Assembly: GCF_900091465.1 (NCBI RefSeq)
Contig: NZ_FMHV01000002.1
Location: 4,712,001-4,776,000, forward strand
Reading direction: 5' to 3'
DNA: 64,000 nucleotides
Origin: Micromonospora rhizosphaerae
GTDB lineage: Bacteria > Actinomycetota > Actinomycetes > Mycobacteriales > Micromonosporaceae
The notes below the pieces were generated by a model. It saw only the letters and a program-made list of their open reading frames with translations, was not told the DNA's origin and made no database searches. Below, one piece after another: positions 50,900 to 59,021 of this stretch (position 1 is its first letter; the number at the start of each line of letters is the position of its first letter). A program made the position numbers and the translations under genes.

Positions 50900-51997
50900 C
50901 TAGCTTGCTTGCTCGGAGTGACTGAGGGGTGTGGCCGCGACCGTCGTCGCGGCGGCGCGAGCGCGTACGGCCTCGGCGAGTGGCAGCAGGTGTTCCTGCG
51001 CCATCGTCTGCCCATACTCGCGCAGCGCGCCCGTGCCCACGCTGTTGATCGGAATCGAAACGACCCGGTCCCGGAACAGGACAACGTCGACGTTCGGCAG
51101 TAGTGCGGACAGCCCGAACGCCAACGGAAGCCCGTTCTCGAAGACCTCCGAGGCGTGGGTGCTGCCCACCAGTACGTTGAGTCCGCGCGCGGCCGCACTC
51201 GCCACCACGGCCGAGTCCGGGGCAGCCGCGCTGATGCTGAAGATGACCGTGGAGATCGCCGGGTACTCGGCGAGCAACTGGGCGAGCTGATTCTCACCGA
51301 ACCCGGTGTGCGGGAAGGCGTGCAGGACGACCTCGCCGAGCGGATCGTCGGGGGCGCCCGCGAGCACCCTCATCCCCGGGGCCGTGGCGCTGTCCACCAG
51401 GTCGGCGCACTGGCGGACGGCGCGTTCACCGTCGAGGATGCGCAGGTCCAGGGACCGCTCCAGGCCCGCGTTGAGCCGGGCGAGCACGTCACCTACCGTG
51501 GTGACGCCCGGCAGCGGCCGGCCGACCATGACCACCAGCCCGTGCACCCCGTCGTACGCCGGGTTGACGTAGAAGGGCCGGTGGCCGTGGAGGTGGGCCA
51601 TGCCGGGATGGAGTCCGTGGAAGGCCTCGTGGCATTCCAGCACCGCGACCCCGTACAGCGAGAGGTAGTCGGCGAGCGCCACCCCACCGGAACTCGCTGC
51701 GTCCGCGATCGGGTGGTGCGCCACGATCGCGTCCACGCCGCTGGCGTACGCGAGTTCGATGTGGTGCTCGGTGATGGTCATCGCGACCGCGAGCCGCCGC
51801 ACGGCTCTGTCGGAGGCCCCCCAGACCAGGCCGGGCCGCTCGGTCACCGCCTTGCCCGGAATTCCGGAGTCCTTGCTGATCACCCACGGGTTGCGATCCC
51901 CGTCGAAGCTCGTGACCCGGCCACCGGTCAGCCCGTCGAGCGCCGCGACCACGTCGGCCACCGTCGGACAGGTCTGCGACACCGCTTCTTTCGTCAC
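50900..51997 (-). CDS. NIF3-like dinuclear-metal protein
   Basis: A 365-residue protein with the NIF3/YbgI-type fold: the metal-binding TITEHHIELAYASGVDAIVAHHPIAD-like segment lies near residues 75-110 and a later STHASEVFENGLP supplies further ligands; the central insert (GLVVMVGRPLPG ... GMRVLAGAPDD) resembles the family's regulatory domain. The function of NIF3 proteins is unsettled; a hydrolase acting on a cyclic or nucleotide-like compound is possible. Operon with permease A. The GTG at 51997 begins just before a clear start of homology-like sequence; the frame is open further but reads as non-coding. Confidence 0.72.
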   Translation of the reverse strand: MTKEAVSQTCPTVADVVAALDGLTGGRVTSFDGDRNPWVISKDSGIPGKAVTERPGLVWGASDRAVRRLAVAMTITEHHIELAYASGVDAIVAHHPIADAASSGGVALADYLSLYGVAVLECHEAFHGLHPGMAHLHGHRPFYVNPAYDGVHGLVVMVGRPLPGVTTVGDVLARLNAGLERSLDLRILDGERAVRQCADLVDSATAPGMRVLAGAPDDPLGEVVLHAFPHTGFGENQLAQLLAEYPAISTVIFSISAAAPDSAVVASAAARGLNVLVGSTHASEVFENGLPLAFGLSALLPNVDVVLFRDRVVSIPINSVGTGALREYGQTMAQEHLLPLAEAVRARAAATTVAATPLSHSEQAS

Positions 51998-52023
51998 GCG
52001 TCTCGTCCGCCTTTCCGTTGACG

Positions 52024-52138
52024 CCAGTGCGACACGCACTGGATCTGGTGCGGCGGAAGCAAAAAGCTGCCACCGCTTGGACTCGGCGGTGTGCGCGAAC
52101 TCGCACAAACCGCCAACCGCCATCGGCGACAGCTGTCG
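52024..52138. promoter_or_regulatory. cluster of palindromes upstream of the NIF3-like operon
   Basis: Three elements lie in the 310-base divergent gap 51998-52307. They are CCAGTGCG-ACA-CGCACTGG (52024-52042), a bulged 11-bp stem GGCGGTGTGCG ... CGCAC-AA-ACCGCC (52085-52114) that contains a TTTGTGCG / CGCACAC motif, and the perfect 12-bp palindrome CGACAGCTGTCG (52127-52138). Operators for the PucR regulator are likely. Confidence 0.45.
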
Positions 52139-52307
52139 GGCTCTTCGGTACGGAAGCTCCCTAGACCGTTCGTCGGCTCTGAATCACGACGTCCTCCTCG
52201 GCCCGTGCCCGGGGAACAGTGCCTCGGAAGTGTGTGATGTATAACGGCGCTCGCCGGAGGGTGTCAAGGTCTCGACCGGCCCATCCGGCGATCACTAGAG
52301 TCGCGCC

Positions 52308-52700
52308 ATGGACCGCTTAGGCAGCACACCGCCGCGCACGCCGGGAGAGCTCAAGCAGGAGATACTGCGCGTTTACAACGCCGTGAACCAGGGCATCGCC
52401 GGCGTCGGTGTGAGCCGGCAGCGGGTCGACCTCCTGGACGACCGCATCCTCATCCTCGCCCAGCACCAGCGCGTCAAGGCGCTTGCCACGTTGGACCCCG
52501 CGCACCGCGACATCACCCGCAACGTGGACGTGGCGCTGCTGGACGAGGGCAAGCGGCGGCTCGCCCAGGAACTCACGGACAGGATCGGGCTTCCGGTACG
52601 CGTCGTCCTCAAGGACTATGACCCGAACACGGAGATCGCGGCGACCGTCGTGGTCCTCGACGCCCCGTTGGTCCTCACCGAGTCGCGGCGCCCTCAGTAG
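52308..52700 (+). CDS. MpsC-like (DUF2294) protein
   Basis: A 130-residue protein resembling the DUF2294/MpsC family: LKQEILRVYNAVNQGIAGVGVSRQ at the start, LLDDRILILAQHQRVKALATLD, and a C-terminal GLPVRVVLKDYDPNTEIAATVVVLD. MpsC has been linked to a Na/bicarbonate-type uptake system in some bacteria, but single MpsC-like proteins are widespread without a known partner. Divergent from the NIF3-like operon. The ATG at 52308 lacks a strong ribosome site. Confidence 0.68.
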   Translation: MDRLGSTPPRTPGELKQEILRVYNAVNQGIAGVGVSRQRVDLLDDRILILAQHQRVKALATLDPAHRDITRNVDVALLDEGKRRLAQELTDRIGLPVRVVLKDYDPNTEIAATVVVLDAPLVLTESRRPQ

Positions 52701-52789
52701 CGGCGGGCCGCCCCGGCCCGATCCACGAAGAAGTCGCTGACGTGCCGCGGCTCCACCACGGTACGTCAGTGACGCGCGTTCGACCTGGG

Positions 52790-53245
52790 CTACCCGCCGA
52801 GCCCCAGCTCCGCGACGTGCTTCGCGAACGCCTCGAGCGCGGCCGCGCCGACCGCCTTGTCCTGCTCGCCGTTGCCGCCGCTGACCCCGACGGCGCCGAC
52901 GATCTGGCCGTCGTACTCGATGGGGAACCCGCCCACGAAGATGGCGAACTTCCCGGGGTACATGTGGCTGATCCCGAACGCCTCGTTGCCCGGCAGCGCG
53001 GGGCCGTTCGGCGGCTCGTTGAACTTGTGGGTCGCCCGCTCATGCCCGGCGGCGGTGAACGCCTTCGCCATCGAGATCTCGACTCCGGTGAGGCGGGCAC
53101 CGGGCATCCGATGCAGCGCGAGCACATGGCCGCCGTCATCGCAGACGCAGATCGTCTGCCTGACGCCGATCTCCTCCGCCTTCGCTCGGGCTGCGGCCAG
53201 CATGGGAAGCGCGTCGTCGAGCGTGATCCGGTAGATCCTGTGCAC
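52790..53245 (-). CDS. GlcG/HbpS-family heme- or cofactor-binding-like protein
   Basis: A 151-residue protein of the GlcG/HbpS (DUF336) family. YRITLDDALPMLAAARAKAEEIG, VCDDGGHVLALHRMPGAR, SMAKAFTAAGHERATHKFNE and GGFPIEYDGQIVGAVGVSGG are characteristic. Members bind heme, cobalamin-like or other ligands, and in catabolic loci often accompany dioxygenases or propanediol-like systems. The GTG at 53245 follows GAGGAGG. It is divergent from the PucR gene, whose product probably regulates it. Confidence 0.83.
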   Translation of the reverse strand: MHRIYRITLDDALPMLAAARAKAEEIGVRQTICVCDDGGHVLALHRMPGARLTGVEISMAKAFTAAGHERATHKFNEPPNGPALPGNEAFGISHMYPGKFAIFVGGFPIEYDGQIVGAVGVSGGNGEQDKAVGAAALEAFAKHVAELGLGG

Positions 53246-53372
53246 CTTGCCTCCTCTGCACACTTCACGGGCGGTCCGTGCGACCAGACTGCCGGGGCGC
53301 GGAGAGCGCAACAATGGCTAGACTGCCGCGCTACGACGGGGGAAGCTTGTGCAACCTGTCCAAGGAGTTGTC

Positions 53373-55133
53373 ATGGCTGACCCAGCGGGAGTATTGGTCC
53401 ACGACGGCCCGCCCGGCGACGCGGGGCCGCAGCAGCTGACGGTTGGTCGGCTGCTGCAGGAACGCCTGCTCCGCCCGGCGCGAACGGCGGCTTCCCCCGA
53501 GACGCTCGACACCGCCGTCACCTGGTGTCTGCCCTGGGAGGAGGTCCAGGCCGGCGTCGACCCCCTGCCCGGAGTTGTCGTCCATGCCCGGGCCGACCAG
53601 GTGCGGCCGGCGGTGCTGCGGGACCTCGGCCTCCGGAGGGCCGCCGCCGTCGTCGTTGCCGGCCGGGCCGGTGAACTCCCGGACCCCCCGGCCAGCCTGC
53701 CGATGATTCACGTCGGGGCTCACGTCGGCTTCCGCCACCTCAGTGAGCTGGTGGCGGAACTCGTCCTGGCCCGGGACACTCACGTCCTGCGCTACGGCCT
53801 GAGGGTGCACCGCTCGCTGGTGGAGTTGCTCTACCGCGGGGCCGGGTTGGCCGCGCTCGGACACCAGATGGCCCGGCTGTCCGGGTGCGCGGCGGCCATC
53901 CTCGACGCACAGTACCGGGTCCTGACGTTCGAGCCCAGCCGCGACCGCGTGTTCGAGGCGACGGCGGTCGCGGACGCGCTACGCGAGGACACGTACGGCA
54001 CGGCGGCAGACAGCGCCTCACTCAATGGCGCCGCGGCGGCGGGACCAGGGCCGGTCGCTTCCGAGCAGCCGCACGCCGGGCCCCAGGTCCGCACGCTCCT
54101 GATCGACGGGATCAGCGCGACGTGCGTGCTCAATCCGATCCTGCTCAGCGGTCGCCACGACGGCTGGGTGGTCATCGTGGAGTCGGCCGATCCACCCAGC
54201 CCGCACGACATCGCGCAGCACCGCGTGGTCGTCGAGCAGGCCGCCACCATCGTCGGTACCGAGATGCTGCGCCTGCGCAGCATCGAGCAGGCTGAGGAGC
54301 GAGCGCGGGGCGACTTCGTCCACGCGCTGTTGCACGGCCGCTTCTCGAACCAGCACGAGCTGGAGGCCCGAGCGGCACACTACGACTTCCCGGTCGCGGC
54401 AACCTACGGCGTGATCGTCGCGAACCAGCTCGGCTCGGTCGGCAGCCCCGATTCCCCGACGGCCCTGTTCCAGCTGGCCCGCCACGCCGCCCGCCTCGAC
54501 GTCCGACCGGGCGCGCACACCCTGACGACGGTCGTCGGCGACGTGCTCGCGGTGGTCCGGCAGGTCGATCCGGCTGGCCACCGGGACTCGCCGGACGCGG
54601 CGGAGCGGGCGCTGGCGGACTTCGCGCGCACCCTGCAGGCGGAGTTGGAACGCCGGACCCACCGCGAGGTTGCCGTGGCGTACGGGCGCTGCGTCGACGG
54701 TGCCGGCCGTATCTTCGACAGCTACCGGGAGGCGCGCATCGCGCTCGGGATCCGCACCCGGCTCGGCGTGGACCGGGTCTGCGGCTTCCAGGACCTGCGA
54801 GTCTTCGCCACGCTGGTGGAGCTCGCGGAAAGCCCGCAGGGGCGTGCCTTCGCTCGGGACATGCTCGCCCCGCTGCGCGGCTCCCGCGCCGGCGGAAGCG
54901 ACCTGGAGCAGGCAGTCATCGCCTACGTCGCGTCCGGCGGGAACCTCAACGCCGCAGCGCGGGAACTGCACATCCACCGCAACACGATGCTGTACAAGCT
55001 CGACCGCGCCTCGCGGATGCTGCAACTGGACCTGCGGGAGGCCGAGCACCAGTTCTCGGTATGGCTGGCGCACAAGCTCAACCTGCTCGCCGAGACGGTG
55101 ACAGCCGTCGACCGCGACCTCAACCCGACGTAG
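53373..55133 (+). CDS. PucR-family transcriptional regulator (second locus)
   Basis: A 586-residue regulator. N-terminal PucR-type domain (LTVGRLLQERLLRPART ... VHARADQVRPAVL), a GAF-like ligand region with a long Ala/Gly linker, a CdaR/GGDEF-like middle (about 290-430) and the C-terminal PucR helix-turn-helix (VIAYVASGGNLNAAARELHI, HRNTMLYKLDR). The ATG at 53373 follows AAGGAG; an upstream GTG at 53349 would add eight residues. It sits centrally among the permease, GlcG-like and MFS genes, so it is their likely controller. Its end overlaps the convergent MFS gene by 14 bases. Confidence 0.9.
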   Translation: MADPAGVLVHDGPPGDAGPQQLTVGRLLQERLLRPARTAASPETLDTAVTWCLPWEEVQAGVDPLPGVVVHARADQVRPAVLRDLGLRRAAAVVVAGRAGELPDPPASLPMIHVGAHVGFRHLSELVAELVLARDTHVLRYGLRVHRSLVELLYRGAGLAALGHQMARLSGCAAAILDAQYRVLTFEPSRDRVFEATAVADALREDTYGTAADSASLNGAAAAGPGPVASEQPHAGPQVRTLLIDGISATCVLNPILLSGRHDGWVVIVESADPPSPHDIAQHRVVVEQAATIVGTEMLRLRSIEQAEERARGDFVHALLHGRFSNQHELEARAAHYDFPVAATYGVIVANQLGSVGSPDSPTALFQLARHAARLDVRPGAHTLTTVVGDVLAVVRQVDPAGHRDSPDAAERALADFARTLQAELERRTHREVAVAYGRCVDGAGRIFDSYREARIALGIRTRLGVDRVCGFQDLRVFATLVELAESPQGRAFARDMLAPLRGSRAGGSDLEQAVIAYVASGGNLNAAARELHIHRNTMLYKLDRASRMLQLDLREAEHQFSVWLAHKLNLLAETVTAVDRDLNPT

Positions 55134-56562
55134 TGACCGGCGGTGCCGGGTCGGTGTCGAGCGGGGACGGGTCGGGGCCGACGAAGCTGACCACCAGCCC
55201 GACGAGGGCAACCGTCGCGCATCCGGCGAAGAGCAGCAGCAAATTGCCGTACGGATAGACGACCGCCACCCAGGCCGCGCCCAGCGCCGACCCACCGAAG
55301 CGCATCATGTTGAACAGTCCGAGGGCGGCACCCGATCTGCCGGCCGGTGACCGGGTCGCCCCCGCGGCGGAGGGTGTCTGGACGAGGGCCACGCCCACAC
55401 CCACCGTGAGAAGCAGCGCGACGAGCAGCGCCGTGCTCCGGGCGGCGGTACCGGCGTACAGCCCCAGCAGCAGTTCCGCCGCGGCGAGCAGGACCAGACC
55501 GGTGCGCAGGATCCAGCGAGGCCGGCCGCGTTCGCTGAGCAGGCCGACGACGGGGGCCAGCAATGCCATCGCGGCGGGCAGGGCGAGCACCAGGAGGCCG
55601 GTGACGGCGGTGGTCCGCCCGAGGGTCCCCGTGACGTACAGCGGAACCGCGACGAGCGTGGCGGCGAGGCAGAACATCTGGGCGGACGCGGCGACCGTGC
55701 TGCGCAGGAATCGCGACTCGACGATGAGACGCGGCCGGATGATGGGAGCCGCCGCGTTGGCGGAGCTGGTGACGAAGACCGCCAGCAGTCCGACGCCCGC
55801 CACGGTGAGCGTGACGATGAGCCAGGCCGGCACCACGGGCTGCGGGACGGCAGTGGCGGCCGTCATCAGCAACGCGGCGCCGAGCGTCAAGGACACCGCG
55901 CCGGGCCAGTGCAGCGCGGTGGCGCGCCCGCGGTCGTTCGGCACCAACAGGACGGTGGCGACCAGCAGGATCACGGCGACCGGAGCGAGGCACCAGAAGA
56001 TCGCCCGCCAGCCGGCGAGGTCGGCCAGCAGACCGCCCAGCGGCGGGCCGACGGCCTGTCCGATCCCGTTGGCGGCCGCCCAGGCGCTCATCGTGCGGGC
56101 CCGCTGGCTCGGCCCGTAGATGGTGGCGAGCATGCCCATGACCGCCGGCGGATAGGCCGCACATGCCATGCCCTGCAAGGCGCGCATCGCGACGAGGACG
56201 GGCAGCGACGGGGCCAGCGCCGCCCCCACCATGGCGACCGCCATGAGGGCCAGGGACGCGATGATGGTCCGGCGTCGTCCGAACCGGTCACCCACCCAGC
56301 CGCTCAACGCCATGCCGGCGGCCAGGACCAGGACGAAGCTGCTCACCACGAGCACGCCGGAGGACAGCGAGACGCCGAGATCGCCGGTGATGTCGCGCAA
56401 CGGCACGTTCAGCGCGTTGTTGATGACGGTGCCGAGCAGTGTCGCACCGAGCAGGGTCAGCAGTACGGCGAGTCCCGCCCGCTCTCGCTGCGGCGGAGCC
56501 TGCGGGCCGGCCGGCATGGCGAACGACTGCGCGGCGTCAATGCGCGGCCGGGTGTCCCGCAC
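55120..56562 (-). CDS. MFS drug-exporter-like transporter (DHA2)
   Basis: A 480-residue MFS carrier with about 14 helices. Motif A WVGDRFGRRRTI and antiporter motif GQAVGPPLGGLLADLAG put it in the DHA2 exporters. The N-terminus carries about 30 polar residues before helix 1. It may export a toxic intermediate or product of the catabolic locus. Start GTG at 56562. Divergent from permease B across a motif-rich gap. Confidence 0.85.
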   Translation of the reverse strand: MRDTRPRIDAAQSFAMPAGPQAPPQRERAGLAVLLTLLGATLLGTVINNALNVPLRDITGDLGVSLSSGVLVVSSFVLVLAAGMALSGWVGDRFGRRRTIIASLALMAVAMVGAALAPSLPVLVAMRALQGMACAAYPPAVMGMLATIYGPSQRARTMSAWAAANGIGQAVGPPLGGLLADLAGWRAIFWCLAPVAVILLVATVLLVPNDRGRATALHWPGAVSLTLGAALLMTAATAVPQPVVPAWLIVTLTVAGVGLLAVFVTSSANAAAPIIRPRLIVESRFLRSTVAASAQMFCLAATLVAVPLYVTGTLGRTTAVTGLLVLALPAAMALLAPVVGLLSERGRPRWILRTGLVLLAAAELLLGLYAGTAARSTALLVALLLTVGVGVALVQTPSAAGATRSPAGRSGAALGLFNMMRFGGSALGAAWVAVVYPYGNLLLLFAGCATVALVGLVVSFVGPDPSPLDTDPAPPVTTSG

Positions 56563-56621
56563 GTCCCGTCCTTCCGATCGTATGCGCAGCTCACATACCG
56601 CTCGAGACTGCTCCGTGACCG

Positions 56622-56730
56622 TTGTGCGATGCTACGGCACCCTGCACAATCTTTGGCCGGCGGCCTGTGCAGATCGGTGATAGACGCTGACCTTGCAACA
56701 CGCGGAGTCTGACGGGCAATCCGCTGCAAG
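56622..56730. promoter_or_regulatory. TTGTGC-motif operators and hairpin between MFS and permease B
   Basis: TTGTGC (56622-56627) faces GCACAA (56644-56649), and CTGCACA (56642-56648) faces TGTGCAG (56666-56672) as a perfect 7-bp inverted repeat. Further on, CTTGCA-ACAC-GCGGA ... TCCGC-TGCAAG (56692-56730) forms an 11-bp stem ending just before the permease start region. The hairpin could attenuate or hold a repressor site. Confidence 0.5.
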
Positions 56731-56747
56731 AGTCCGTGAGGTGGCAG

Positions 56748-58343
56748 ATGCAGTTAACGGCGGCCCACTGGGTCTATCTCGTCGGCGTTGTCGTCATCAT
56801 CGCGACGATGATCGCGCGAAAAAACATCGTAGTCCCGGCCGTGGTCGCGACATTCGCGACCGCGCTCGTCTTCTCGCACAGCATCATCCGCGGGCTCTCC
56901 GCGGTGTTCAACGCCAGCCTCGTGGCGGCAACGAACCTGTTCAACATCTTCCTGATCATCGCGCTCGTGACCGCGATGCTGCACTCGTTGCAGGCCCTGG
57001 GCGCGGATCGGAAGATGGTCGCCCCGTTCCGAGGGGTGATGCGCAACGGCCACCTCGCCTTCTGGACGCTGGTGGTCGTCACGTACTTCATCTCGCTGTT
57101 CTTCTGGCCGACCCCGGCGGTGCCGCTGATCGGCGCGGTGCTCATCCCGGTGGCGATTCGCGCGGGTCTGCGGCCGATGGCCGTCGGTCTGGTGGTGGCG
57201 ATCGCCGGCCAGGGCATGGCGCTCTCCTCCGACTACGTCATCCGGGTGGCCCCGGGGCTGTCGGCGAAGGCGGCGGGGGCGGACGCGAACGTCGTCGCCG
57301 ACCGCGCCATGGTGCTGTCGCTCGTCGTCGGTGGGGTCGCCCTCGCGGTCGCCTACCTGATGGAGTTCCGCACGATGCGCCGACCGGATCCGGCCCTGCT
57401 CGCCGAGTGGGAGTCGACGGCGGACGGCAGCGGTGAACGCGTGAAGGGCCTGGCGGTCACCGAGCGGGAGCGCGAGCTGGTCGGGGCGGGCGACCGGCCG
57501 GCCGGTGCCGGGGACGTCCCGTCCCTGCGGGGTGGGCCGCCGACGGTCGGGCACGGCGTCGCGCTGCGGGAGGAGTACGACGACGAGCTGAGCGACCGCG
57601 ACGACGAGACGGCCGGCGGCTACCGCGGCAACCCGCTGGTCCCGGTCTTCTTCGCCATCTTCGTCCCGGCGGCCTACCTGGCGCTGATCGTGTACATGGC
57701 GATCGCCACCTTCTCCGACAGCGTGCCCGATCTTCGCGGCGGTGACGCCGCCGCCCTGGTCGGCGGCATCGCGGCGCTCGTCGTCTTCCTGGCGGCGCTC
57801 GCCGGGGACGGCAAGGGATTCCTCGAGAGCTCCGCCGAGCACGTCGTCAACGGACTGGTGTTCGCGTTCAAGGCCATGGGCGTCGTCCTGCCGATCGCCG
57901 GCTTCTTCTTCATCGGCAACGGCGACTTCTCCGGCCAGATCCTCGGCACCGCCGACCCGGCGAAGGGGCCGGCGCTCCTGTACGACCTGGTCACGGCGGC
58001 CCAGAGCCACATCCCCCACAGCGGCTTCATCGCGGCCTTCGGCATCCTGCTCATCGGCATGATCGCGGGCCTGGAGGGGTCGGGCTTCTCCGGCCTGCCG
58101 CTGACCGGATCGCTGGCGGGCAGCCTCGGCCCGGCCGCCGGGATCAGCGCCGGGACGCTCGCCGCCGTCGGTCAGATGGGCAACATCTGGTCCGGTGGCG
58201 GCACGCTCGTCGCCTGGTCTTCACTCATCGCCGTCGCCGGCTTCGCCCGGGTGCCGGTGATCGCCCTCGCCCGCAGGTGCTTCATCCCGGTGGTCAGCGG
58301 GCTCATCGTGGGCACCATCTTCGCGGTGGTCTTCTTCCCATAG
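56748..58343 (+). CDS. unknown ion-transporter-like permease B
   Basis: A 531-residue paralogue of the permease at 49331-50890. The ATG at 56748 was chosen because the first residues (MQLTAAHWVYLVGV) align with those of the paralogue and GAGG lies upstream. Shared blocks: RKNIVVPAVVATFATALVF, NASLVAATNLFNIFLIIALV, LFFWPTPAVPLIGAVL, AIAGQGMALSSDYVI, GLEGSGFSGLPLTGSLAGSL, WSGGGTLVAWSSLIAV. The central cytoplasmic insertion (about residues 205-300) is acidic and unlike that of permease A. Substrate unknown. Followed by a strong terminator. Confidence 0.75.
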   Translation: MQLTAAHWVYLVGVVVIIATMIARKNIVVPAVVATFATALVFSHSIIRGLSAVFNASLVAATNLFNIFLIIALVTAMLHSLQALGADRKMVAPFRGVMRNGHLAFWTLVVVTYFISLFFWPTPAVPLIGAVLIPVAIRAGLRPMAVGLVVAIAGQGMALSSDYVIRVAPGLSAKAAGADANVVADRAMVLSLVVGGVALAVAYLMEFRTMRRPDPALLAEWESTADGSGERVKGLAVTERERELVGAGDRPAGAGDVPSLRGGPPTVGHGVALREEYDDELSDRDDETAGGYRGNPLVPVFFAIFVPAAYLALIVYMAIATFSDSVPDLRGGDAAALVGGIAALVVFLAALAGDGKGFLESSAEHVVNGLVFAFKAMGVVLPIAGFFFIGNGDFSGQILGTADPAKGPALLYDLVTAAQSHIPHSGFIAAFGILLIGMIAGLEGSGFSGLPLTGSLAGSLGPAAGISAGTLAAVGQMGNIWSGGGTLVAWSSLIAVAGFARVPVIALARRCFIPVVSGLIVGTIFAVVFFP

Positions 58344-58365
58344 GAGTTGGGCAACACGAAATGCA

Positions 58366-58397
58366 GGAGGCGGCGGGCAACGATGCCCGCCGCCTCC
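58366..58397 (+). terminator. strong hairpin terminator after permease B
   Basis: A perfect 14-bp stem GGAGGCGGCGGGCA / complement with an ACGA loop, 22 bases after the stop. The remaining gap to 58568 shows nothing coding. Confidence 0.85.
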
Positions 58398-58568
58398 GCC
58401 GTGCCGTGACCGCACAGGCCCTGAACCCGAGAATCCTGAGGGATGGTGGTTGCGCCATCGGAGCGGCGCTGTTCGACATGGCAACGCTTCCCTACGCGCG
58501 CGGGAAGGCGCGGCCGCTGCGTGCTGGCCGCCCTGGCACACGGAGCCGGCGTGCTCCACCGGCCGAAC

Positions 58569-59021
58569 TCAATCGGCGGTGACGGCGACGGTGAGCTCCA
58601 CCTCGACCGGCGCGCCGGACGGCAGGCTCGACACCCCGACTGCCGATCGCGCGACGGCGCCGCGTTCGCCCAGCCAGTCCCGCAGCGCCTCGGACGCCCC
58701 GTCGGCGACCGCGGAGTGCTGGGTGAAGTCGGGACGGCAGGCGACGTACACGGTCATCCGCAGGCAGCGCCGCACCCGGTCCAGTCCTCCGACCGCCTCG
58801 GCCACCGCAGCGACGGCGTTGCTGGCCGCGAGGCGGGCTGCCGCGCGCACCTCGGCCACGGTCAGAGCCGCGCCTACCAGGCCGCGCACGGCGAGCTGGC
58901 CGTCCACCCGAGGGGTCATGCCCGCCGTGTACGCGATGCCCGCATGCACCACCACCGGCACGTAGTGGCCCTGCGGGGCCGGGGGCGCCGGCAGCGTCTC
59001 CCCGCCGGCTGGCTCAGCCAC
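58569..59021 (-). CDS. RidA/YjgF family deaminase-like protein
   Basis: A 150-residue RidA-superfamily protein. VVHAGIAYTAGMTPRVDGQLAVRG opens the fold, VRRCLRMTVYVACRPDFTQHSAVADG carries the substrate-binding Arg, and GAPVEVELTVAV the conserved Glu. RidA hydrolyses reactive enamines/imines; relatives act as 2-aminomuconate deaminases in ring-cleavage routes. It is the last gene of the six-gene chain. The GTG at 59021 overlaps the end of the gamma-glutamyltransferase gene by eight bases. Confidence 0.87.
   Translation of the reverse strand: MAEPAGGETLPAPPAPQGHYVPVVVHAGIAYTAGMTPRVDGQLAVRGLVGAALTVAEVRAAARLAASNAVAAVAEAVGGLDRVRRCLRMTVYVACRPDFTQHSAVADGASEALRDWLGERGAVARSAVGVSSLPSGAPVEVELTVAVTAD

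Noticed and set aside
52001..52123. N-terminal extension of the NIF3-like protein
   Set aside because: The frame is open, but this stretch holds palindromes and regulatory motifs and has no ribosome site; the GTG at 51997 was preferred.
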